Of a DNA stretch of 64,000 nucleotides, positions 1 through 6,052 are shown one piece after another. Location: the NCBI RefSeq assembly GCF_018739885.1, contig NZ_JADOES010000017.1, positions 34,606-98,605 of the forward strand, written 5' to 3'. How positions within the stretch are numbered: position 1 is the stretch's first letter; each line of letters opens with the position of its first letter. This stretch comes from Leptothoe spongobia TAU-MAC 1115. GTDB taxonomy: Bacteria > Cyanobacteriota > Cyanobacteriia > Phormidesmidales > Phormidesmidaceae. The position numbers were made by a program, and so were the translations under genes. The notes under the pieces are model-generated. The model was not told where the DNA came from and did not search any database. It saw only the letters and a program-made list of their open reading frames with translations.

Positions 1-532
1 ACTCAGTAAACATTCTGCCGTTGGTAAGTGGATCATTGGGAGGCAAGTCACCAATGGAAAAACCAAATACATCAAAGGCGGGACCGAATCTTTCAGTCGT
101 TGAAATATCAGCTGTTGAGTAGTCCCAGTTAAAAGAGAGGATACTTGCTTCGGGCACGGTCACAAAAACACTTGTAAAGCTGCCTTCGCACAAAAATAGA
201 AAGAAAGGATTTACCGATTGGCAATCTAAACCAAACTCATCTAAAATCTCAGACTGATTACTACCCAGCAGAGTCAGTGAGTCGGGGGCATCCGTAAAAT
301 CCACCGAGCCATTAAAAGGAGCTAGGGGAATGCCTTCAATTGTAATTTCTGAATTATCTATACCTATAAATGCAGGACTGCTATTAAATAGCTCCCATTG
401 GTCGGGAGCAAAGCTGCCGTCAAAACCTTGAGTAGTCTCTACCTGCGCGGTCGCTAACTGTGCAGTTGTACCCACAACTGCTGCAGATGTTACTAACGCT
501 CCTAAAACCTTATCTAAAATGGCTTTTGCCAT
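1..532 (-). CDS. Exported protein, N-terminal part only (runs off the window)
   Basis: An open frame reads from ATG at 532 down to base 1 without a stop, so only about 177 N-terminal residues are visible. The first 30 residues form a signal peptide: Lys near the start, a hydrophobic stretch with LVTSAAVVGTTAQ, and an Ala-Gln cleavage zone. The mature part begins with FDGSFAPDQWELFNS, which resembles the start of many cyanobacterial exported proteins carrying a C-terminal PEP-CTERM sorting signal, but that end lies outside the window. Two Cys (DCQSVNPFFLFLCEG) could form a disulfide. Function is unknown; the PEP-CTERM link is inference. Confidence 0.7.
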   Translation of the reverse strand, partial: MAKAILDKVLGALVTSAAVVGTTAQLATAQVETTQGFDGSFAPDQWELFNSSPAFIGIDNSEITIEGIPLAPFNGSVDFTDAPDSLTLLGSNQSEILDEFGLDCQSVNPFFLFLCEGSFTSVFVTVPEASILSFNWDYSTADISTTERFGPAFDVFGFSIGDLPPNDPLTNGRMFTE

Positions 533-1077
533 CGTATTCCGTAGTAAAAAACCTTAACCTTATTGTTCTTAACAAGGGTTAGTGAACCTAACCGGAAGAT
601 GACCTGATATACGTACAAATCAACACACGCGTAGCAATGCGTTCCGGATTGATTTGCCGTTACGCCGACTATAAGTCGACTCAACTAGGAATGTCGGGTC
701 TGAGACGAGGCATTTACTAAAACAATATTGTTGCTCTACCTTTGTTAAAGTTGATTGATGGCGCTTTGATAAGTTCTGGCAAAGATAAATCAACCATCAA
801 TGAACCCAGATATTGTCATCAGCAATTGCACTGAATTTTGTCCAACCACACTGTTCTAAGAGACGTCATGGAGACTTCTAAGAACAATGACGGTTGATTA
901 ATCCAAGGGGATTAATCAGCTTGATATAGCAACAAATTTTGTAACCGGTATATACAAAAAAAGTTGCGGATTATATCTTCCTGTCAATAATTTCTCAGAA
1001 TAGCAGATGAGTCTATGTGAGTGTCGCCCAAACCCTGTAGTCTTAGGATCGCGATTTTAACAGCTAGCACGAATACT
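533..1077. other. Intergenic region upstream of pfkA
   Basis: A non-coding stretch between two divergent genes. It contains a perfect 10-bp inverted repeat (TGATTAATCC at 895-904, GGATTAATCA at 909-918) about 160 bases before the pfkA start, and a repeated TTCTAAGA at about 854 and 876. The hairpin could be regulatory or incidental. No RNA gene is recognisable. A GTG in frame with pfkA at 1021 would add 19 non-conserved residues and is not preferred. Confidence 0.4.
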
Positions 1078-2217
1078 ATGGGACAGCATCGGGACATTAA
1101 ACGAATTGGCCTACTTACAAGTGGTGGCGACTGTGCCGGGCTCAATGCAGCGTTACGGGCTGTGGTACATCGAGCTGATAGCTATGGCTGGGAAGTCTTA
1201 GGGATTTCTCGGGCTACTCAAGGTTTGATGGCACGTCCTCCCGAATATATGGAGTTTGATGTGTCGAGTACCCATGATTTACTTCTTGCCGGGGGGACTG
1301 TCTTAGGTACTACTAATAAAGGCAATCCATTTGATTTTCCATTGCCCGATGGCTCCACTTGCGATCGCTCCCAAGAAATCATTGAAGGCTATCACCTATT
1401 GGGATTAGATGCCATGATTGGAATTGGGGGAGATGGCAGTATGGCCATTCTTCGCCGTCTGGCTCAGCAGGGGGGACTAAATTTAGTCGGAATTCCCAAA
1501 ACCATTGATAACGATCTGGGCAGCACCGAACGCTCCATTGGCTTTGATACCGCCGTGAATATCGCTACCGAGGCCCTTGATCGTCTGCATTTTACAGCGG
1601 CTAGTCATTCGCGAGTGATGATTTTAGAAGTGATGGGACGGGACGCTGGACACATTGCCCTTAATGCCGGTATCGCTGGCGGGGCAGATATCGTTCTCAT
1701 TCCTGAGATTCCTTACTCCATCGACAATATTTGCCAAACGATCAAGGGAATAAAGCGTAACTTTGCCACTATTATTGTGGCAGAGGCTGTGTGTACTGAG
1801 GCGGGTGAAAAAGTTGTCCAAACGAATCGCCTGGGTCAGTGTCGCCTGGGAGGTATTGGCGAATATTTGGCGGAACAAATTACCGAGACCATTAGTGCCG
1901 AAACTCGAGTCACGGTCCTTGGCCATGTGCAACGAGGGGGTACACCTTCCCCCTTGGATCGAGTATTAGCCACGGCTTTTGGAGTAGAAGCCGTAGACCT
2001 GATCGCCGCAGGTAAATACGATCACATGGTGAGCTGGCAAAACCGCCAGGTAGTCCATGTACCCATTGCCGAAGCCATTGCTGAATACCAAGCGGTTAAT
2101 CCTCAGGATACGTTAGTCAAAACAGCTCGGGGTATGGGCATTTGTCTAGGGGATACGGCCTGTCATGTCGTAGACAGTCATGTTCGTTGTGACGCTACTG
2201 TAATGGCTCCGGTTTAA
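1078..2217 (+). CDS. pfkA: 6-phosphofructokinase (PfkA family)
   Basis: Phosphorylates fructose 6-phosphate to the 1,6-bisphosphate in glycolysis, in the cytoplasm. Family motifs occur in order: TSGGDCAGLNA (nucleotide loop), IGIGGDGS, PKTIDNDL (catalytic Asp in TIDND), MGRDAGHIAL and GHVQRGGTPSP (sugar-phosphate binding). At about 379 residues it is a little longer than the 320-residue bacterial ATP enzymes. ATG at 1078 is preferred over GTG at 1021 because homology begins at once with IKRIGLLTSGG. It has Gly in GGDGS but Lys in PKTIDND. In E. coli PfkA both equivalent positions are Gly, and Lys is common in PPi or mixed-substrate groups, so the phosphoryl donor is uncertain. It appears monocistronic. 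Confidence 0.95.
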   Translation: MGQHRDIKRIGLLTSGGDCAGLNAALRAVVHRADSYGWEVLGISRATQGLMARPPEYMEFDVSSTHDLLLAGGTVLGTTNKGNPFDFPLPDGSTCDRSQEIIEGYHLLGLDAMIGIGGDGSMAILRRLAQQGGLNLVGIPKTIDNDLGSTERSIGFDTAVNIATEALDRLHFTAASHSRVMILEVMGRDAGHIALNAGIAGGADIVLIPEIPYSIDNICQTIKGIKRNFATIIVAEAVCTEAGEKVVQTNRLGQCRLGGIGEYLAEQITETISAETRVTVLGHVQRGGTPSPLDRVLATAFGVEAVDLIAAGKYDHMVSWQNRQVVHVPIAEAIAEYQAVNPQDTLVKTARGMGICLGDTACHVVDSHVRCDATVMAPV

Positions 2218-2460
2218 TCCCCTGCTTCAATGCTCTAAACTCCTGGTCTATAGGCCAGCTGCAGAAACGCTGGTAATGGCTATCTGTAGCTGGCTGAATG
2301 TAAGCTTCTGTTAACCAATGGTGTGATTACGCGGCTCACGATAGACAATAGCTCCAAGGCTTTGGGGGCTATTCCTGTAATCTAGCTTTGTCGTTGTTGA
2401 TGTAGGACGGCTCCACAACGTCAGCTTTCTAACCGTCAGTATGTGCCTGTGGCCTATTCT

Positions 2461-3084
2461 ATGCAATTTGCTAAACCGTTGACGTCGTCCCAAGATGATA
2501 CCCAAGAAAAGATTCTTGGGGCGGCCCAACGACTATTTGCCAAACGTGGCTATGGGGGAACAACCACCCGAGATTTAGCTCAAGCTGCGGGTGTGGCCGA
2601 AGGCACTCTCTTTAGACACTTTGAAAACAAAAAAGCGATTTTGATCGAAGTTGCTACTCGAGGGTGGGTAGAATTACTTACCGATCTACTAACTGAGCTG
2701 AGTGAAATGGCCAATTACAAGGCGATCGGTAAGGTAATGCGTAAGCGCATGTTAAATCTCTCTGCCAATACCGATATGCTGCGTGTGTGCTTTATGGAAG
2801 CACAATTTCATCCAGAATTACGAGAGCGTGTGCAGGCTGAAGTTATTTCCAAAATGACAGATGTAGCCGAAGCATTTTTTCAAACTGCCATGGATCGAGG
2901 CACCTATCGTTCTATGAATCCTCGGGTGGTGGCTCGGATTTTTCTGGGTATGTTTACTGTCGCTGGATTTAGTCAAATGACGCTGGCAGACGAAGCCAAC
3001 TCGCCCCAGGATATGAAAGAGCTGGCAGAAACGCTGGCAGATATTTTTCTGAATGGAGTGTTGGTAAATACTGATGAGGCTTAA
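2461..3084 (+). CDS. TetR/AcrR family transcriptional regulator
   Basis: A one-component repressor-type regulator. The N-terminal 50 residues after the start form the TetR helix-turn-helix: ILGAAQRLFAKRGYGGTTTRDLAQAAGVAEGTLFRHFENK, matching the family consensus in order. The remaining 140 residues are helical and would form the ligand-binding and dimer domain; the ligand cannot be deduced. A GTG at 2443 extends the frame by six residues, but ATG at 2461 (MQFAKPLTSS) looks the more natural start. The next gene is convergent and overlaps the 3' end by four bases, so no target operon is evident beyond self-regulation. Confidence 0.9.
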   Translation: MQFAKPLTSSQDDTQEKILGAAQRLFAKRGYGGTTTRDLAQAAGVAEGTLFRHFENKKAILIEVATRGWVELLTDLLTELSEMANYKAIGKVMRKRMLNLSANTDMLRVCFMEAQFHPELRERVQAEVISKMTDVAEAFFQTAMDRGTYRSMNPRVVARIFLGMFTVAGFSQMTLADEANSPQDMKELAETLADIFLNGVLVNTDEA

Positions 3085-3572
3085 CTCTGGCGTCTGGGCT
3101 CCAGGCTGTTGAGGTCATCCGTGTTTACTCGATAGGCCGCTCCGAATCCGATGACAAATTGTCCTGCTTGAGGCTGTAGTTGAAACACTTGAAAGTCAGG
3201 TAGGCCCTTCATCAAACCAATAACTTTGCCAAATCGCTGCTCAAAGCGATCAATTAAGCCTTGCCACTGGGTTGTTTCCCGAGGTAATGAGGTGGCAGCA
3301 CATTCATAGGTTAGGCGTCGGCGAGCAAAGATTTCTTGAGTTTGGGCTTCGTCTTCGATAAAGAGAACACTGGCACGGTGGGTTTGTTTGAGATTAGCCG
3401 TGTGAGTTGACAATCCACTGACGTATATATAAATTTTTTTATCCCCATCGATCAAGAAAGGTGCATAGCTGGCTTGAGGGATCCCATCGGTGCTGACAGT
3501 GCTGAGGATAACACTGCGAAATGTCTCAGGAAACTTTTGATAAAGCTCAGTAACACGATTAAAGTCAGCCAT
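3081..3572 (-). CDS. Pyridoxamine-phosphate-oxidase-like split-barrel protein (HugZ-like)
   Basis: A 163-residue protein of the FMN-binding split-barrel superfamily. The core LSTVSTDGIPQASYAPFLIDGDKKIYIYVSGLSTHTANL is typical of the pyridoxamine 5'-phosphate oxidase-like fold and closest in style to HugZ-type haem-utilisation proteins, with RASVLFIEDE and a C-terminal IGFGAAYRV strand as in that group. It probably binds flavin or haem; the substrate is unknown. It converges on the TetR gene, and the two coding ends overlap by four bases. Confidence 0.8.
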   Translation of the reverse strand: MADFNRVTELYQKFPETFRSVILSTVSTDGIPQASYAPFLIDGDKKIYIYVSGLSTHTANLKQTHRASVLFIEDEAQTQEIFARRRLTYECAATSLPRETTQWQGLIDRFEQRFGKVIGLMKGLPDFQVFQLQPQAGQFVIGFGAAYRVNTDDLNSLEPRRQS

Positions 3573-3822
3573 GGTTTAGAGCAAAAGTGGGTAATTTTTT
3601 GATCTCATCTGTTTAAAAAGTAACATTCATAGCGTTTGCTCACGGCCTTGGAATTTCAGTCAAAATACCTTGAGTTGGAATAGCAATATAGTTTGTCGAT
3701 ATCCTTTGTCATCAGGATATTGATTGGTTAAGTCAGCGATGATTTGTGTTGATATGGGAAGGCTAATCCAGATTGTTACCCTTCCGGTAAAATACTCAAG
3801 CTAGTTATCTTGATGTCACATT

Positions 3823-4212
3823 ATGGTTCGTCGCATTATTCAAACTGATCAAGCTCCTGCTCCCGTTGGTCCCTACAATCAAGCCATTGTTGCCTCTGGT
3901 GAGATGGTGTTTGCCTCAGGGCAAGTGGCGTTAGATCCCAGTAGTGGGGCGTTAGTTGGTGAAGGCGATGTGGCAGTACAAACCAAACAGTGTCTTGATA
4001 ACCTGAGTGCTGTTTTAGCTGCAGCTGGAGCCACCATGGCCAATGTGGTCAAAACATCTGTTTTTTTAAAGGACATGAATGATTTTGTCACCATGAATGG
4101 TGTCTATGCCTCTTATTTTGATGAAGCTACAGCCCCGGCTAGAGCCTGTGTTGAAGTAGCTCGTTTGCCTAAAGACGTTCTAGTCGAAATTGAATGTATT
4201 GCAGTGATATAG
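3823..4212 (+). CDS. ridA: RidA family 2-iminobutanoate/2-iminopropanoate deaminase
   Basis: A 129-residue single-domain RidA (YjgF/YER057c/UK114) protein that hydrolyses reactive enamine and imine intermediates released by PLP enzymes. Features seen are APAPVGPYNQAI near the N-terminus, VFASGQVALDP, a central NVVKTSVFLKDMNDF, and the C-terminal ARACVEVARLPKDVLVEIECIAV, which carries the conserved Arg that binds the substrate carboxylate and the Glu of the active site. The length is exactly family-typical. An 8-bp hairpin (4219-4242) follows the stop. It lies upstream of the DAHP synthase leader, so read-through from ridA into that leader is possible. Confidence 0.95.
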   Translation: MVRRIIQTDQAPAPVGPYNQAIVASGEMVFASGQVALDPSSGALVGEGDVAVQTKQCLDNLSAVLAAAGATMANVVKTSVFLKDMNDFVTMNGVYASYFDEATAPARACVEVARLPKDVLVEIECIAVI

Positions 4213-4218
4213 ATTTGT

Positions 4219-4242
4219 AGGTGCGTTGCATACCACGCACCT
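4219..4242 (+). terminator. Stem-loop after ridA
   Basis: AGGTGCGT (4219-4226) pairs perfectly with ACGCACCT (4235-4242) across an 8-base loop, six bases after the ridA stop codon. No T-run follows, so it is a 3'-end hairpin rather than a clear intrinsic terminator. Confidence 0.45.
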
Positions 4243-4247
4243 GACAG

Positions 4248-4276
4248 TTGACGATTTAAGTTTGGCGCGTTAATGT
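4248..4276 (+). promoter_or_regulatory. Possible sigma-70 type promoter for the DAHP synthase leader
   Basis: TTGACG (4248-4253) lies 17 bases before TAATGT (4271-4276), a good match to -35 and -10 boxes. If used, transcription would start near 4283. That would exclude the putative first leader peptide (ATG at 4273) but keep both hairpin sets and the second leader peptide. It is a pattern match only. Confidence 0.35.
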
Positions 4277-4383
4277 ACTGGTATCGATACAGACATTGCT
4301 CCAGACTTTCAAGTCTTTCAATTCTATGTGTCAGCAATTCTTTTACTTTTGGTTTAGCCAGGTTCATCGGCCATGAGCCCTAG
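4273..4383 (+). CDS. Putative Tyr/Trp-rich leader peptide (first attenuator)
   Basis: A 36-codon frame begins MYWYRYRHC, so five of its first six residues are Met, Tyr or Trp and three are Tyr. It ends at TAG 4381-4383, inside the loop of the hairpin at 4361-4408. A ribosome reaching the stop would open that hairpin and free the downstream terminator arm. A ribosome held on the early Tyr/Trp codons would not. This fits attenuation of the aromatic-pathway gene downstream. Against it, the ATG overlaps a good -10 box, no Shine-Dalgarno is clear, and the peptide is long for a leader. Inference. Confidence 0.3.
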   Translation: MYWYRYRHCSRLSSLSILCVSNSFTFGLARFIGHEP

Positions 4384-4408
4384 GGCTACTATGGAAGGCC
4401 GATGAACC
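4361..4408 (+). promoter_or_regulatory. Strong hairpin, candidate antiterminator 1
   Basis: GGTTCATCGGCC (4361-4372) pairs perfectly with GGCCGATGAACC (4397-4408), and a smaller palindrome AGCCCTAGGGCT (4376-4387) lies inside the loop. The 3' arm shares AACC (4405-4408) with the next hairpin, so the two structures exclude each other. Confidence 0.55.
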
Positions 4409-4441
4409 GCAGGGTGTAAGCTCTGCGGTTTTGTTTTATTT
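4405..4441 (+). terminator. Intrinsic terminator 1 upstream of the DAHP synthase gene
   Basis: AACCGCAG (4405-4412) pairs with CTGCGGTT (4423-4430) and is followed by TTGTTTTATTT. This has the form of a rho-independent terminator. Its 5' arm overlaps the 3' arm of the 4361-4408 hairpin, giving an either/or switch. It might instead simply be the ridA terminator. Confidence 0.6.
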
Positions 4442-4480
4442 ACCTTACTACCCCGTCCTCACTCCCTCGTTACGACCGTC

Positions 4481-4543
4481 ATGATCCCTTGCTACAGCTG
4501 GCAGTTTACATTTTTCTTTTTTACGCCACCACCGGGTAGGTAG
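4481..4543 (+). CDS. Aromatic-rich leader peptide for the DAHP synthase gene
   Basis: A 20-codon frame encodes MIPCYSWQFTFFFFTPPPGR: one Tyr, one Trp and five Phe, four of them consecutive, about 85 bases upstream of the DAHP synthase start. It resembles enterobacterial pheA-type leaders. Its last codons and stop overlap 4532-4541, which can pair with 4563-4572 as an antiterminator, while 4568-4577 alternatively pairs with 4582-4591 as a terminator with a T-run. This is the arrangement expected for ribosome-mediated attenuation responding to charged tRNA-Phe. There is no clear Shine-Dalgarno, as for many cyanobacterial genes. The coding call is inference from this arrangement. Confidence 0.6.
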   Translation: MIPCYSWQFTFFFFTPPPGR

Positions 4544-4605
4544 CGTTTACTTTGCTGTATTGACTTGCCCGGAGCCTCCACAGGCTGCGGGTTTTTTGTT
4601 TTTTT
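4532..4605 (+). promoter_or_regulatory. Attenuator: antiterminator and terminator 2 before the DAHP synthase gene
   Basis: CCGGGTAGGT (4532-4541) can form ten consecutive pairs, two of them G-U, with ACTTGCCCGG (4563-4572). The competing terminator pairs CCCGGAGCCT (4568-4577) with AGGCTGCGGG (4582-4591), with one G-G mismatch and loop CCAC, followed by TTTTTTGTTTTTTT (4592-4605). The two stems share 4568-4572, so only one can form. The stop codon of the leader peptide (4541-4543) overlaps the first arm, so a terminating ribosome would favour the terminator and one stalled on the Phe codons would favour read-through. Confidence 0.65.
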
Positions 4606-4626
4606 ACTGTTTATTTTTCTCAACCC

Positions 4627-5505
4627 ATGAAAGACGCCAAACTAGTTGCCAAAACCCACGCCCATCACACCAGTGAAATTGCCATTACACCCCATATCTC
4701 CGTTGGTGGTAAAACCTTATTTATAGTAGGTGGACCCTGCTCCATTGAGAGCATGTCCCAGATGGATACAATTGCCCAAACTCTGCTGCAAGCTCCTGTA
4801 CAAGGATTGCGCGGGGGTATTTATAAGCCCCGCACATCACCCTATGCGTTTCAGGGTTTAGGAGATGTCGGTTTAGATATTCTTTCAGCTATACGAAAGC
4901 GCTATGGATTGCCAGTGATTACGGAGGTAATGGCAATCCATCAAATCGAAAAACTTGCCCCCCATGCTGACGTACTACAGGTGGGTAGTCGGAATATGCA
5001 AAATTTTGATTTGCTCAAAGCCTTGGGGGAGACGGATAAACCTGTACTGCTAAAACGAGGCTTATCCGCAACTATCAACGAGTTTGTCATGGCGGCAGAA
5101 TATATTGCCAGCCATGGCAACTCCAATATTATCCTTTGTGAACGTGGTATTCGAAGTTTTGATAACTATACACGTAATGTCCTTGATCTCGGGGCTGTCG
5201 TTGCTCTTAAGCAAATCACCCATTTGCCAGTGCTAGTTGATCCTAGTCACGCTACGGGGAAGCGAGAGTTAGTAGCTGCGTTGGCTAGGGCTGCTATTGC
5301 TGCTGGAGCTGACGGTTTAATGATTGAGTGTCATCCAGACCCCGAACAATCCATAAGCGATGCTCGTCAGACCATTAGTCTAGAAGCTATGACTGGACTT
5401 GTGGAGAGTCTGACTCCCATCGCTCAGGCTGTGGGGCGATCAGTTTGCTCAATGCCAGTATCCACTCAAGACATTGCCTTAAAAGTAATAGGGCTGCCAA
5501 ATTAG
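4627..5505 (+). CDS. aroF: 3-deoxy-7-phosphoheptulonate (DAHP) synthase, type I beta, catalytic core only
   Basis: Condenses phosphoenolpyruvate and erythrose 4-phosphate, the first step of the shikimate pathway. Core motifs include IVGGPCSIES (metal-binding Cys), GGIYKPRTSPY (substrate-phosphate binding), VLQVGSRNMQN, VLLKRGLSATI, ILCERGIRSF, LVDPSHATGKR (metal-binding His) and MIECHPDPE. At 292 residues it corresponds to the KDO8P/DAHP synthase barrel. The ferredoxin-like or chorismate-mutase regulatory domain found in some type I beta enzymes is absent, because only about 30 residues precede the barrel. Control may therefore rest on the leader attenuator. The gene stands alone, with trpB and aroE about 26 kb away. 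Confidence 0.95.
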   Translation: MKDAKLVAKTHAHHTSEIAITPHISVGGKTLFIVGGPCSIESMSQMDTIAQTLLQAPVQGLRGGIYKPRTSPYAFQGLGDVGLDILSAIRKRYGLPVITEVMAIHQIEKLAPHADVLQVGSRNMQNFDLLKALGETDKPVLLKRGLSATINEFVMAAEYIASHGNSNIILCERGIRSFDNYTRNVLDLGAVVALKQITHLPVLVDPSHATGKRELVAALARAAIAAGADGLMIECHPDPEQSISDARQTISLEAMTGLVESLTPIAQAVGRSVCSMPVSTQDIALKVIGLPN

Positions 5506-6052
5506 TATCCCGTTTCCGGAACAACACCCGGCATCCTAATGTCTGTAATAGCTAAAAAGGACATCAGGGGCTTATCGCTGGGTGTTAAATGTCTATAGTT
5601 AAGCAAAACTCGCGAAAATGCCGATTTGTGGTTGATGCTGAGCAAATACTTTAGAATTAAACTCCTAAATCAAGTACAGCAAAGAAATTAAATAACTCTC
5701 TGACTTCTTCCTCGTTTATCGATAATAGAGTGTTCTGACTTCTGAATTTTTGAAGGTATTATCTCCAAACGTTCGGATTAGCTACAAATAAAGTTGTTGA
5801 TTAAGATACTGGGTGTGTTTTCCCGCCAGTATCTTGGGGCTATTTATTTTTGCCGTTGCTGCTTAAAAGGATGAATCTGGCTGGTGCAGTCGCCATTTGT
5901 TTGCGTTGCACAGCTTAAATTCATAGCGAAGATCCGCAACGTCTAATTTTTCATCGTTGATTTCAGGTTAAAACTGAGCGCTTGGGATAGGACTTAAGCT
6001 GCTTATTAAGCTTCTGATTAATAGTCAGGGAATTTTATTTGATTTTTTGGAG
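5506..6052. other. Intergenic region with stem-loops
   Basis: No coding frame stands out. Two structures are visible. After the DAHP synthase stop, AACACCC (5523-5529) pairs with GGGTGTT (5580-5586) around an inner ATGTC/GACAT stem. A perfect 10-bp hairpin lies at 5803-5835. The rest is A+T-rich and probably holds the promoter of the kinase gene. Confidence 0.4.
5803..5852 (+). terminator. Terminator-like hairpin
   Basis: AAGATACTGG (5803-5812) pairs perfectly with CCAGTATCTT (5826-5835) and is followed by GGGGCTATTTATTTTTG. The T-rich tract is offset by about six bases, so it is a plausible but imperfect intrinsic terminator, about 300 bases after the DAHP synthase gene. Confidence 0.45.

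Noticed and set aside
4113..4367. 84-codon minus-strand frame across ridA and the leader
   Set aside because: It overlaps the conserved ridA end and the leader hairpins, and its translation shows no family features.
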